DNA of 64,000 nt from Lachnospiraceae bacterium (GCA_910575445.1 CAJTFW010000012.1:29165-93164), one strand, 5' to 3'. Positions 28,120 to 36,107 are shown, numbered from the stretch's first letter. The notes: generated from the sequence alone by a model not told the origin. Translations and numbers: made by a program.

Positions 28120-29961
28120 TCATGCTTCAAGAACGCCCGCATCCTCCACCTCATCAACGGTGTCATTGTCCCTGACTTTTGCCCTGCACAGGTTTTTTAC
28201 ATATTTTTCAATGTCTAAGGCGTTCTTCTCGTCATAGTCGGACAGGAGCTTGTACTGCTTGTGCTTCGTGATGTCAAACTTATTGGAGAAGAATGGTCTT
28301 ACCCCTCTAAGCTGCATGATGCACTTGCCCCCGTCCATGACCGCAATCTCATCTTGGCTCATAAGCTCTTTCCCGGTCTTTTGGTAGTTCAGACCGTAGG
28401 ACTGCGACGTACCCCTTGTATCAGAGGTATTATAAAGGTCTATTGTTTCTTTACCCAAAATTTCCGCCATCTCTTTTAAAGTGGTCTTTTCCTTCCCTCC
28501 GAGGAATAAGGTGGTATCACAATTCCCTTCAATCGTGTCAGCGTTATCCTTATAAATCGCTTTAAGCTGCGACTTTGACTGCAAAATAATGGAAGCTGAT
28601 ATTTCCCGGCTGCGGATTGTAGCGATCAGCTTCTCAAACTTTGGTATCTGCCCGATGTTCGCAAACTCATCGAGTAAGCAGCGCACATGGACAGGCAGCC
28701 TTCCATGATACACATCGTCTGCCCTGTCACAGAGCAGGTTAAAAAGCTGCGTATACATGATTGATACAATGAAGTTAAATGTATCGTCCGTATCGGAGAT
28801 AATGACAAACAGCGCTGTCTTTTCATCCCCCAACATATCAAGCCCCAACTCGTCATAGCTTGTCAGGTCACGCAGCTCCTTGATGTCAAAGGGTGCTAAA
28901 CGTGCGCCACAGCTAATTAAGATACTTTTCGCTGTCTTGCCCGCCGCCAGTTTGTATTTTTTATACTGCTTGACTGCAAAATGTTCCGGCTCTCTTTCCT
29001 CCAGCTCATCGAACATCAAATCGACAGGGTTTTTAAATTCCTCGTCATCCTCCCTCGCTTCACTTGCATTTATCATGTCAAGCAGGGTGGTAAAATTCTG
29101 TTCTTCCTCCACGCACTCATACCAGATGTAACCGATCAGTGCGGTATAGTAGAGCTTTTCGGCTTTCACCCAGAAATCCTCGCCGGATTGCTGCCCCTCC
29201 CCTTTGGTGTTTAAAATGATTGTGTTTACAAGTTTCAGAATGTCCTTCTCGCTCCGGATATAAACGAGAGGATTGTAGTGCATGGACTTCTTGAAGTTAA
29301 TGGTATTCAGCACTTTTACCCGGTAATTGTTCTTTAAGAGCATTTTTCCGCACTCGACTAACACAGTGCCTTTCGGATCAGTAACAACATAGCTTGAGTG
29401 CATCTGCATCAGGTTTGGCTTAACGAAAAATCTTGTCTTGCCGGAACCGGAGCCGCCAATGACGAGAATATTCTTATTCCTCGCATACTTCGGCTGTCTT
29501 GGTCTGCCTGACATCATCAGCCTTTCCGTTTCGGTAAGCAGCACATTGTTCTCAAAGACCGGATCGACATAAGGCTCAATATCCTTTGCGTTTCCCCACC
29601 TTGCAGAACCGTATTCCATTCCATGCCGGAATTTCTTGGCGTTTTTGGCTTTGAAATACACAACAAGACGGAGCGCAACGCCGCACCCTGCTCCTATCAG
29701 CAAATCTTTTGGGTAAAAACTCGGTAACGGGTTAGAAAATAAGTCCTCCATTCCCGCCATGACCGCCATCATCTTTGCGGAAGCGTCCTGCCCCGGCGAT
29801 ACCCGCCACAGCCACGCTATTTTGTCGCAGAAATACCCGGCAAGCACATAAGGCAGGTTCATAAGGAGAAGTTTCTTTTTATCCACATTCCCCGTCTTTG
29901 CCTTGAGCTTTTCGGGAATGGATTTTAGGTCTTTGGCAATGCCTTCTACGATTTTACTCAT
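28120..29961 (-). CDS. virD4: VirD4/TraG-type conjugation coupling protein
   Basis: 613 residues. Two N-terminal membrane segments are visible (around residues 33-50 and 85-102), then a cytosolic ATPase: Walker A GGSGSGKTRF (~residue 170) and Walker B with VRCLLDEFANIGQIPKFEKL, followed by SIILQSKSQLKAIY. No all-alpha domain insertion is obvious. It is the receptor that hands relaxase-bound DNA to the channel. Its start overlaps the pcfB stop by 4 bp (ATGA), the same order as pcfB-pcfC in the pCF10 family. Acidic C-terminal end (DNDTVDEVEDAGVLEA) may serve in substrate contacts. Confidence 0.93.
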   Translation of the reverse strand: MSKIVEGIAKDLKSIPEKLKAKTGNVDKKKLLLMNLPYVLAGYFCDKIAWLWRVSPGQDASAKMMAVMAGMEDLFSNPLPSFYPKDLLIGAGCGVALRLVVYFKAKNAKKFRHGMEYGSARWGNAKDIEPYVDPVFENNVLLTETERLMMSGRPRQPKYARNKNILVIGGSGSGKTRFFVKPNLMQMHSSYVVTDPKGTVLVECGKMLLKNNYRVKVLNTINFKKSMHYNPLVYIRSEKDILKLVNTIILNTKGEGQQSGEDFWVKAEKLYYTALIGYIWYECVEEEQNFTTLLDMINASEAREDDEEFKNPVDLMFDELEEREPEHFAVKQYKKYKLAAGKTAKSILISCGARLAPFDIKELRDLTSYDELGLDMLGDEKTALFVIISDTDDTFNFIVSIMYTQLFNLLCDRADDVYHGRLPVHVRCLLDEFANIGQIPKFEKLIATIRSREISASIILQSKSQLKAIYKDNADTIEGNCDTTLFLGGKEKTTLKEMAEILGKETIDLYNTSDTRGTSQSYGLNYQKTGKELMSQDEIAVMDGGKCIMQLRGVRPFFSNKFDITKHKQYKLLSDYDEKNALDIEKYVKNLCRAKVRDNDTVDEVEDAGVLEA

Positions 29962-30434
29962 AATGACTGCCCCCTGTCCTTCTGGTGTTCCCTTGCCCGC
30001 TCCCGGTTTTTGTCCTTCCCCAACTGCTCCCGGAACTCCGCCAGCTTCTCCTTTACGGAGATGCGGTCATGCTTTTTCTCATTAACTTTTACAAATTCCT
30101 TAAATGCCTGCGTAATCACGTCGGCATCCTTGCCCTTGAAAAACACCATGTACTTCGGCGGTGCAACTGTCTTATCTTTCTTCACAGCAAAATCTACGTT
30201 GTATTTTTTTGCCACTTTCTCAAAAGACTTGATGTTGTTATCCGTCACCTCAATGCTCGAAGCACCCATACCCTGACCGACCAGATCTTTCACTGACATT
30301 TTCCCATGCGATGCCTGTTTTCCCTGTTTCCGGTGTTCCAGATACATCTTCATTGCCTTTTTCAGCACATCGGTAGTCAGCCGGGAAGATTTAAACACAA
30401 GGGCAATCGTTTTTTGTGTCACTTCCTCCTGCAT
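29958..30434 (-). CDS. pcfB: PcfB family (DUF3801) relaxosome accessory protein
   Basis: 158 residues; ATG 30434 behind AGAAGGAGGAAAACC. The DUF3801 core spans residues ~5-118: TQKTIALVFKSSRLTTDVLKKAM, then a GKMSVKDL segment and APPKYMVFFKGKDADVI. The C-terminus has [15 protein letters not shown] at 124-138 and a basic tail ending QSL, shared with two other proteins of this element. Known: PcfB of pCF10 helps dock the relaxosome at the coupling protein PcfC. Placed directly upstream of, and overlapping, virD4, which supports that job here. Confidence 0.88.
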   Translation of the reverse strand: MQEEVTQKTIALVFKSSRLTTDVLKKAMKMYLEHRKQGKQASHGKMSVKDLVGQGMGASSIEVTDNNIKSFEKVAKKYNVDFAVKKDKTVAPPKYMVFFKGKDADVITQAFKEFVKVNEKKHDRISVKEKLAEFREQLGKDKNRERAREHQKDRGQSL

Positions 30435-30469
30435 GGTTTTCCTCCTTCTTCTTTATTGCTGTACCCCCG

Positions 30470-30508
30470 TCAGGGTGGGACGTACAGCCTGTATAGCAGA
30501 TATTTCAT
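30470..30508 (-). CDS. Possible 12-codon leader peptide before pcfB
   Basis: A short frame MKYLLYRLYVPP has a strong ribosome site (GGAAAGGAGAGCTT) and stops 35 nt before pcfB. Its last codons lie inside a hairpin (30458-30488, stem GCTGTAC / GTACAGC) that could be affected by a ribosome on the leader. A leader-peptide control of pcfB-virD4 is possible; so is chance. Confidence 0.35.
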   Translation of the reverse strand: MKYLLYRLYVPP

Positions 30509-30523
30509 AAGCTCTCCTTTCCT

Positions 30524-30547
30524 CTTCTGTACTTTTTGTCCAAAAGT
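30524..30547 (+). repeat. ICE palindrome copy 4 (upstream of pcfB)
   Basis: CTTCTGTAC, TTTTT, GTCCAAAAGT: one base differs from copies 2 and 3 (T for G in the left arm). It lies just upstream of the leader peptide ribosome site. Confidence 0.7.
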
Positions 30548-30562
30548 TCCACAAATACAAAA

Positions 30563-30603
30563 AGGGCAGCTACAAACCGCTGTTTACGGTCTATAACTGC
30601 CCT
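30563..30603 (-). terminator. Terminator behind the PIN cargo gene
   Basis: On the minus strand AGGGCAG / CTGCCCT arms with an inner ACCG / CGGT stem are followed by TTTTTGTATTTG. It lies 18 nt after the stop of the PIN-domain gene. Its sequence is similar to the hairpin on the other side of the cargo (32022-32058). Confidence 0.7.
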
Positions 30604-30621
30604 AACGCTGTAAATATTTTC

Positions 30622-31941
30622 CTAAACATCATAATTTTCTTCACAATCAACGCAATACGTTCCTGAATTACCCATACGCTCATATGGATTTTTAAATCCA
30701 CACATTGGACAAATGAACCCTTTATCATTTGTTACTGCACAACTATCACATATTGGTTCCCCATTATAATCATGAAAATTTCCAGAATCATTAAAACCTA
30801 AGATTTTACCACATTCGCTGCATTTAATTACATTATTCTCAAACCACTTTTTATCTTTTTCTTCCATCACGCTTTTTTGATCAATACAATCAAACAATGT
30901 ATCATTCTCTGACAAGTCAATCATTATGTCATACATATTCTCATTAACACTATCAAATGTCAATTCAAACTTTTCTTTATTTTGCTTACAATCAAAATCT
31001 AATATTATCTCATGTTCAAATCGATGAACTTCCTTTGACTCTATATAACTTTTAATAACATATTCTTTATTTTGCTTATCATAATAAGAGTTTTCTAAAT
31101 CTAAATATTTACATTTTATTTTCACATAAAAATATACTGTTAAAAATGCATTGGCATATTTATCGCTTTTTGCCTCAGCATAATTAAATTCATATGTTAT
31201 ATCATCTACCTCAATATCTCTTATTTCAAATTCCTCTCGCTCATCAAAATAATATTGAATACTTTGAACCAGTCCATCTAATTCATCTAAGATTTTTTCA
31301 TATTCCAAATCATCTTCAAAATATTCTTCAAATACTTCTTGAATATTGTCATTTCTCTGTTGATACTGAAGAAAATCAACAAGTTTTTCAAATAATACGA
31401 AATTGCTATTATCCAAAAATGCTTGTCTAAACCCTTTATCTGATGAAACAATTATTATTTTTTCACCTAATTCACACTGATATTTTTTTAATGCTTTTAT
31501 CATAATTGCATCTTTAAACTCATTGGGTTTTTGTTCTTCAAACGGTGCCTTTTTATCAAAATAATCTTGCATTACTTCTTCAATATCAATATCTTGTAAT
31601 GAAAAAATAACAGCATTATTCTCTTGTAGATAGTCACGAAATTTTTTAAGAACATACTCAACGGAACTTTCTTCATCCATTATTCTCAATTTATCTTTAT
31701 ATAAATCTTCATTTCTCAAAGCAGCAAATTCAATCATTTTCAAAACTTTATTTAATTCTTTGACTGCTTTTCTCAAGTCATTTTTTATATGTTTTTCTAC
31801 TTCTCCCATGCATGTACTACAACACAATAATACAAGTGCATCTTCCGTAATCAATTCCGAGAGTTTTTTCATATGTGGACTTTCAAAAGAATATCTTGCA
31901 TTTATGTATATATTTGTGTCTAAAAAAATATATCTTTCCAT
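30622..31941 (-). CDS. PIN-domain protein with C-terminal zinc ribbons (cargo 3)
   Basis: 439 residues; I start at ATG 31941 (MERYIFLDTNIYINA) behind GGAGAAGTACT, not at the upstream in-frame start. The N-terminal ~200 residues look like a PIN-type RNase of the DUF4935 class: Asp in FLDTNIY, a later acidic pair in NEFKDAIMIKAL, and SSDKGFR. A middle beta-rich region follows (~260-370). The C-terminus has three Cys pairs (CSECGK, CDSCAV, CPMCGF, then CVDCEE), giving two zinc ribbons. AT-rich relative to the backbone and bracketed by similar hairpins. RNA cleavage triggered by stress or infection is plausible, but no antitoxin gene is present, so function remains open. Confidence 0.7.
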   Translation of the reverse strand: MERYIFLDTNIYINARYSFESPHMKKLSELITEDALVLLCCSTCMGEVEKHIKNDLRKAVKELNKVLKMIEFAALRNEDLYKDKLRIMDEESSVEYVLKKFRDYLQENNAVIFSLQDIDIEEVMQDYFDKKAPFEEQKPNEFKDAIMIKALKKYQCELGEKIIIVSSDKGFRQAFLDNSNFVLFEKLVDFLQYQQRNDNIQEVFEEYFEDDLEYEKILDELDGLVQSIQYYFDEREEFEIRDIEVDDITYEFNYAEAKSDKYANAFLTVYFYVKIKCKYLDLENSYYDKQNKEYVIKSYIESKEVHRFEHEIILDFDCKQNKEKFELTFDSVNENMYDIMIDLSENDTLFDCIDQKSVMEEKDKKWFENNVIKCSECGKILGFNDSGNFHDYNGEPICDSCAVTNDKGFICPMCGFKNPYERMGNSGTYCVDCEENYDV

Positions 31942-32021
31942 AGTACTTCTCCAATACTTCTTTATAAAATATAATGACATTTTACCATATTTTTCTTTAA
32001 TATTCTACCAATTCCACGAAA

Positions 32022-32058
32022 AAGGCAGTTGCAAACTTTTATAGCCTGTAACTGCCTT
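32022..32058 (-). terminator. Terminator between the 103-aa ICE gene and the PIN cargo
   Basis: Perfect 9-bp stem AAGGCAGTT / AACTGCCTT followed on the minus strand by TTTTCGTGG. It closes the transcript of the 103-residue gene. It is similar in stem, loop and flank to the hairpin at 30563-30603, so the PIN gene lies between related terminators. Confidence 0.7.
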
Positions 32059-32090
32059 ACACTATTTGCATTTATTCAATTCTTATGATA

Positions 32091-32402
32091 TTACTCACAC
32101 AACACAAGGAAGTACTCCTTTTTCTTCAATATTTCCTCCTGCCTGTCTTTGGAAAGCGTCTGGAATATCTCGTCATAATCCAGCTCCGCAAGCGGCGTTC
32201 CCAACACAGGCGTTAATACTTCATGCTCATACCATATCCGCCACAGTTCCTCAAACAGTTCCATACTGTCCGAAAAAGCCATCGCAGAATCAAAGCCTTC
32301 TCCCTCACTGAACCATTGCAGACGTACAAACCCGAACCGCCCGGCATCCGCTACCTTCCGGCATCCTGCCCGCTGTTCTTCCGTAATATATTTTTCTGCC
32401 AT
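32091..32402 (-). CDS. Conserved ICE protein of unknown function (103 aa)
   Basis: 103 residues from ATG 32402, behind a strong AGGAGGAGCATCT. Reads MAEKYITEEQRAGCRKVADA at the start and is acidic overall, with several aromatic residues (FVRLQWFSEGEGF, LWRIWYEHE). No signal peptide, membrane segment or catalytic motif visible. The in-frame extension to 32441 only reads through palindrome copy 5. It lies between the replication/partition block and pcfB. I do not recognise its family. Confidence 0.6.
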   Translation of the reverse strand: MAEKYITEEQRAGCRKVADAGRFGFVRLQWFSEGEGFDSAMAFSDSMELFEELWRIWYEHEVLTPVLGTPLAELDYDEIFQTLSKDRQEEILKKKEYFLVLCE

Positions 32403-32420
32403 AGATGCTCCTCCTAATCC

Positions 32421-32445
32421 ACTTCTGGACAAAAAGTCCAAAAGT
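32421..32445 (+). repeat. ICE palindrome copy 5 (upstream of the 103-aa gene)
   Basis: 25 bp: ACTTCTGGAC, AAAAA, GTCCAAAAGT; same arms as copy 2 but the spacer is A-rich instead of T-rich on this strand. It lies just ahead of the ribosome site of the 103-residue gene. Confidence 0.85.
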
Positions 32446-32453
32446 TATCTATT

Positions 32454-33107
32454 CTATTTTAAACAGTAAATCGTGCAGAGGTCAGCATATAGCATACCCT
32501 CCCCGCAATTTATCGTGTCAAACAAAAGGCACTGGAACAGTACATCACGCACTCCCTCCAGACTGGCAATACCCCGTTCTTTTTCTGAAAAGCCTGTGCT
32601 TGGAATATCCATATCCTCCGGCACTGCCCGCCTTGCCGAAATACAGTGCGTATAAAGTCCGAGGATATATTTATCTGACATAGGCAAAGCAAATGTTTCC
32701 TGCCCGTCATACGTTACCCGGTACTTTTCCTGTTCCCCTTCCGGTAGCTCAAAACAGCACCGCACTGTTTCCAGATAAGTATGCCCGTCAAAATCCGGCT
32801 TTATTTTCTTCCCATACCTGCGGATTGCGGAAAATATGTTATTCCGGTCAATGAAAGAGCGGGTACGCTTGAAAGCTGCTTTTCTGCCTTTCATGTCCAT
32901 GTAAACATTATTCCCCGTCCCTTTCCCGCCAAACCTGCCATAATCGCCTGTCCGTAACAGGTAGGACAGCACCTCTAACAGCTTTTCCCTTGATGCAATC
33001 TCCTGATAAGGGGAATCACTGAAATCTATCTTCACAAACCTTAACGGGCAGCTTCCCTTTGCTATCTCCCGTTCCATTGCCCGGTCAATATCCCTCATGG
33101 ATTCCAT
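32454..33107 (-). CDS. Conserved ICE protein of unknown function (217 aa)
   Basis: 217 residues; the ATG at 33107 directly follows the stop of the initiator gene, with GGAGATGGATAA as ribosome site, so the two are coupled. The first half is basic (GKGTGNNVYMDMKGRKAAFKRTRSFI), suggesting nucleic-acid contact; the second half contains YRVTYDGQETFALPMSDKYILGLYTH. No known motif seen. Position behind RepA suggests a role in replication or its control, which is inference only. Confidence 0.55.
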   Translation of the reverse strand: MESMRDIDRAMEREIAKGSCPLRFVKIDFSDSPYQEIASREKLLEVLSYLLRTGDYGRFGGKGTGNNVYMDMKGRKAAFKRTRSFIDRNNIFSAIRRYGKKIKPDFDGHTYLETVRCCFELPEGEQEKYRVTYDGQETFALPMSDKYILGLYTHCISARRAVPEDMDIPSTGFSEKERGIASLEGVRDVLFQCLLFDTINCGEGMLYADLCTIYCLK

Positions 33108-34259
33108 TTATCCATCTCCTTCCGCTTTAGACTGGAACATTCCTTTTTCTTCCCACCCGCCGCCATACATATCATGCTGTACCAACTGCTGGTAATAGTG
33201 GTTCATGGTATTGGGCGCATTGTAGAGTGCAGTCACCATGTATGCTCTGATATTGGTTATCTTGGTTGTGGTTTCCTTCATGCAACCAATGACATACTCC
33301 AAATGGGAGCTGTTCAGCTTTAAAAACTTTGATTTCACAAGCTCATAAGGGTAATCTTCCCCGTTGACCTTTATCGTCCTGCGCTTCACGCACACAATCT
33401 CGCAGATCACCTCATAGAGTTCCTCATACAGCCCCCTTTCGCTCCAGTCACCGTATTTCATGTGATGCTCATACTCAATATTTTCCTTGATGATTTCCAT
33501 GTAGGCAGTAGCATCATCCATCGCATCAATCATATCATCATCCGCCTTGCCCTGCTTGGCTTTTTCTATCTCCTGATTAGATTGATTGATAGAATTGTTA
33601 TAACTCATATCAGTATAATTAGTATTGTTATAATTAGGGTTCGATTCCCGAACTTCCGCAAGTTCGGTTTCCGAACCTCTTGAAGTTTGATTTCCGAACT
33701 CCTGCAAGTTCGGTTTCCGAATCTCTTGAAGTTCGATTTCCGAACTTCTTGAAGTTTGATTATCGAACCTCTTGAAGTTCGGTTTCCGAACTTCTGCGGA
33801 ACTGTCAGCATTATCCGGCTTTTCCGGCTCTCTGCCCGGCTCTTTTGCGGCATCCAGTGTTGCGAAATTCTTCACATAGATAATGTCCGGCTTGCCTAAT
33901 CCCTGCCTTTTCTTCTCGATCAGACCAATTCCTTTTTTGCTGTCAAGCTCCGCAATCACCTTTGCACATTTTTCCCTTGCGCATCCCAAATCCTCCATTA
34001 TGTTGTCCAGTGTGTAATGGATATACACCCGGTTTTCTTCATCAAGCCAGCCATTCTTGATTGATAATGCCAGCCTATCAAGCATCAGACCATAAAGGAG
34101 CTTTGCATCGCTGGACAACTCTTTAAACCTTGCGTCTTTTATCAGCAGTCTTGGAACTCTGTAAAAGGAAAACTGTTCCGCTTCGATGCCATAATAATAG
34201 TCAAATTTTATCGTGCCATCCACGCTGATGCACCTCCCCTCTATTGTTTTTTCTTCCAT
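33108..34259 (-). CDS. repA: RepA_N-type replication initiator with internal iterons
   Basis: 383 residues. The N-terminal domain (about residues 25-130) is a RepA_N-like winged helix: FSFYRVPRLLI, LSSDAKLLYGLMLDRL, NGWLDEENRVYIHYTLDNIMEDLGC. The central part (roughly 150-210) is encoded by the 23-bp iteron array, and the C-terminal domain (~260-370, DUF6017-like) includes VKSKFLKLNSSHLEYVIGCM and NIRAYMVTALYNAP. Known: RepA_N initiators of plasmids such as pAD1 bind iterons inside their own gene. Overlap with parB (19 bp) and order parA-parB-repA point to a replicating, partitioned circular ICE form. Confidence 0.85.
   Translation of the reverse strand: MEEKTIEGRCISVDGTIKFDYYYGIEAEQFSFYRVPRLLIKDARFKELSSDAKLLYGLMLDRLALSIKNGWLDEENRVYIHYTLDNIMEDLGCAREKCAKVIAELDSKKGIGLIEKKRQGLGKPDIIYVKNFATLDAAKEPGREPEKPDNADSSAEVRKPNFKRFDNQTSRSSEIELQEIRKPNLQEFGNQTSRGSETELAEVRESNPNYNNTNYTDMSYNNSINQSNQEIEKAKQGKADDDMIDAMDDATAYMEIIKENIEYEHHMKYGDWSERGLYEELYEVICEIVCVKRRTIKVNGEDYPYELVKSKFLKLNSSHLEYVIGCMKETTTKITNIRAYMVTALYNAPNTMNHYYQQLVQHDMYGGGWEEKGMFQSKAEGDG
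33640..33800 (-). repeat. Seven 23-bp iterons inside repA: candidate oriV
   Basis: Seven contiguous 23-bp units start at 33640, 33663, 33686, 33709, 33732, 33755 and 33778. The consensus on the plus strand is TTCGRTTTCCGAAC followed by YTCTTGAAG; most units hold the inverted repeat TTCGG-TTT-CCGAA or a close variant. Because 23 is not a multiple of three, the array passes through all three frames and yields a 23-residue protein repeat every three units, so the DNA rather than the protein is conserved. Confidence 0.85.
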
Positions 34260-35131
34260 TCATCCAATAGCTGAATGATGATGCCCTCTATTTCCTCACT
34301 GCTGTAATCCTCCGCAAAATATTCGCTGATTTTATCCGCTTTCAGTGTCACCTTGCGTTCCTTCGGCTTTTCCTCTGTCAGTATCAGGCGCACCATTGCA
34401 AGGGTAAGCTCCCCGGTCTTGCCATATTCCTTGATTTTTGCCGACTGTACCATGCTGATAGTGCAGCCTTTTTCCTCTATGACAGCCTGTACCCATTGCT
34501 GCGCTTCCTCCGTCAGAAAAGAAATATCCACCCCCTGTGAAAAGCCGAGTTTTTTACTGTCTACCATAGCGAGAAGTTCTTCCGACAGCCGGGAAAGCCA
34601 GATATACCGCTGAACCTTTTTTGCATTTTCCCCGGCAGCTTCCCCGACTTCATCAAGGGTGTTTTTCCCTGACTTTTTCCCCTGATGCTTCATCGCTTCG
34701 TACTTCATCTTATAGGCTCTTGCCTTTTCGCTTGGTAAGATGTCCTCCCTCTGAATGTTGGAATCCACCATGATAATCGTCGCTTCATCATCGGTATAAT
34801 TACGAACAATCACAGGCATTTCCGTCTTTCCGGCAAGCTCTGAACCACGTTTCCGGCGGTGTCCGGCTATGATTTCATAGCCGCCGCCCTCCCTCGGTCT
34901 TGCAATACCCGGAACAAGCACCCCGTACTGGCGGATACTCTCCGTTGTTTCCTCCATCTTCTCATCGTCCTCCACCCGGAAAGGGTGGTCTTTGAACGTA
35001 TGCAGGTCTGTAAGTGGTGCGTTGATAATCTGCTCTGCGGAGCTTTCCTGTTCCGCAGAACCGCCAAATAAATCCTCAAATCTATCTATCCTAACTTTTG
35101 ATGCGCTTCCGGCTTTCTTATTACTGCCCAT
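34241..35131 (-). CDS. parB: ParB-family partition protein
   Basis: 296 residues from ATG 35131, whose ribosome site GGAGGTGCTTGCAG lies in the end of parA (11-bp overlap). The ParB N-domain is clear: LHTFKDHPFRVEDDEKMEET, then GVLVPGIARPREGGGYEIIAGHRRKRGSELAG (Box II) and IMVDSNIQREDILPSEKARAYKMKYEAM, followed by a helix-turn-helix segment. It should bind a centromere-like site and, with ParA, segregate the circular ICE. The ICE palindromes are one possible target. Confidence 0.9.
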   Translation of the reverse strand: MGSNKKAGSASKVRIDRFEDLFGGSAEQESSAEQIINAPLTDLHTFKDHPFRVEDDEKMEETTESIRQYGVLVPGIARPREGGGYEIIAGHRRKRGSELAGKTEMPVIVRNYTDDEATIIMVDSNIQREDILPSEKARAYKMKYEAMKHQGKKSGKNTLDEVGEAAGENAKKVQRYIWLSRLSEELLAMVDSKKLGFSQGVDISFLTEEAQQWVQAVIEEKGCTISMVQSAKIKEYGKTGELTLAMVRLILTEEKPKERKVTLKADKISEYFAEDYSSEEIEGIIIQLLDEWKKKQ

Positions 35132-35906
35132 CTGCAAGCACCTCCTTTGTCAGAGAATCATAAGCTGCCGCTACTTTCCCTTTCGGATCATGCTTGTAAA
35201 TGCTGACACCCTCCGCAGAAATCTCCGCCGCCCTTACCGAAATAGGGATAATATTCGTAAATATCCTTACGCTGCTTCCATAGGCATCCTTCAGCATGGA
35301 GCTGATGTCCTTTGCATAGTTCGTCCGGCTGTCCACCATTGTCAGCAGTATGCCCTCAATCTCCAGTTTCGGGTTCATCTTCCGCTTTACCTTGCCAACC
35401 GTCTTAATAAGCTGCTGTAAGCCTTTGACGGGCAGATACGCCGCCTGTACGGGTATCAAAATGCTGTCGGCACAGGCAAGGGCATTTATGGTAATCATGC
35501 CGAGCGAAGGCATACAGTCTATCAGGATATAATCGTAATTCTCCCTGACTATCTCTATGTATGACCTCAATATCATTTCCCGGCTCATAACATTCACAAG
35601 GGAAACTTCCAGACCGGACAATTCAATATTCCCCGGCATAAGGTCTATCCCTTCCTCATGGTGCAGGATACCTTCTGTCGGCTCTACTTCTTCATCATTG
35701 ATTAAATCCCCCATAATGGTTGCAAGCGTGACTTCCAGAGTATCCGGTTCTGTATATCCTAAGCTCGCTGTCAGACTGCCCTGTGCGTCCGCATCAATCA
35801 GCAGCACTTTCTTTCCCTGTTTTGCCAGTCCTATCCCTAAGTTGCTTGTGGTGGTGGTCTTGCCGACACCGCCTTTTTGGTTTGCGATTGCGATTATTTT
35901 ACACAT
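35121..35906 (-). CDS. parA: ParA-family partition ATPase
   Basis: 261 residues. Deviant Walker A KGGVGKTTTTSNLG at the N-terminus, Walker A' near LIDADAQGSLTASLG, Walker B YDYILIDCMPSLGMITINAL. Length is that of Soj-type ParA proteins lacking an N-terminal HTH, so it is unlikely to bind an operator through such a domain. It is the first gene of the parA-parB-repA block and works with ParB in segregation. Confidence 0.93.
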   Translation of the reverse strand: MCKIIAIANQKGGVGKTTTTSNLGIGLAKQGKKVLLIDADAQGSLTASLGYTEPDTLEVTLATIMGDLINDEEVEPTEGILHHEEGIDLMPGNIELSGLEVSLVNVMSREMILRSYIEIVRENYDYILIDCMPSLGMITINALACADSILIPVQAAYLPVKGLQQLIKTVGKVKRKMNPKLEIEGILLTMVDSRTNYAKDISSMLKDAYGSSVRIFTNIIPISVRAAEISAEGVSIYKHDPKGKVAAAYDSLTKEVLADGQ

Positions 35907-35927
35907 GATTCCATTCTCCTTTGCTAT

Positions 35928-36107
35928 CTACTGTTCTTCTTTTACATTGCTTTTCTTAACTTCCACATAAGCCCGGTAATATTTCTTTGTTCCCTTATTT
36001 GAGAATAAATCGGAAAACTCCGTTACTTCGATTTTAGGATTCCTCTGTAAAATCCTCCCGAACCATTTAATATCATTCTTTGTTCCCATTAGCCTGACTT
36101 TTAACAT
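35928..36107 (-). CDS. DUF3970-like small protein
   Basis: 59 residues; the ATG at 36107 overlaps the preceding stop by one base (TGATG) with AGGACAGG ahead. Sequence MLKVRLMGTKNDIKWFGRIL then a charged C-terminus, resembling DUF3970 proteins that sit near ParA in these ICEs. Function unknown. Confidence 0.65.
   Translation of the reverse strand: MLKVRLMGTKNDIKWFGRILQRNPKIEVTEFSDLFSNKGTKKYYRAYVEVKKSNVKEEQ

Noticed and set aside
33605..33853. 82-codon minus-strand frame and possible CRISPR-like array at the repeats
   Set aside because: The frame is a shadow of repA read through the iterons. The units are contiguous without spacers, so this is no CRISPR.
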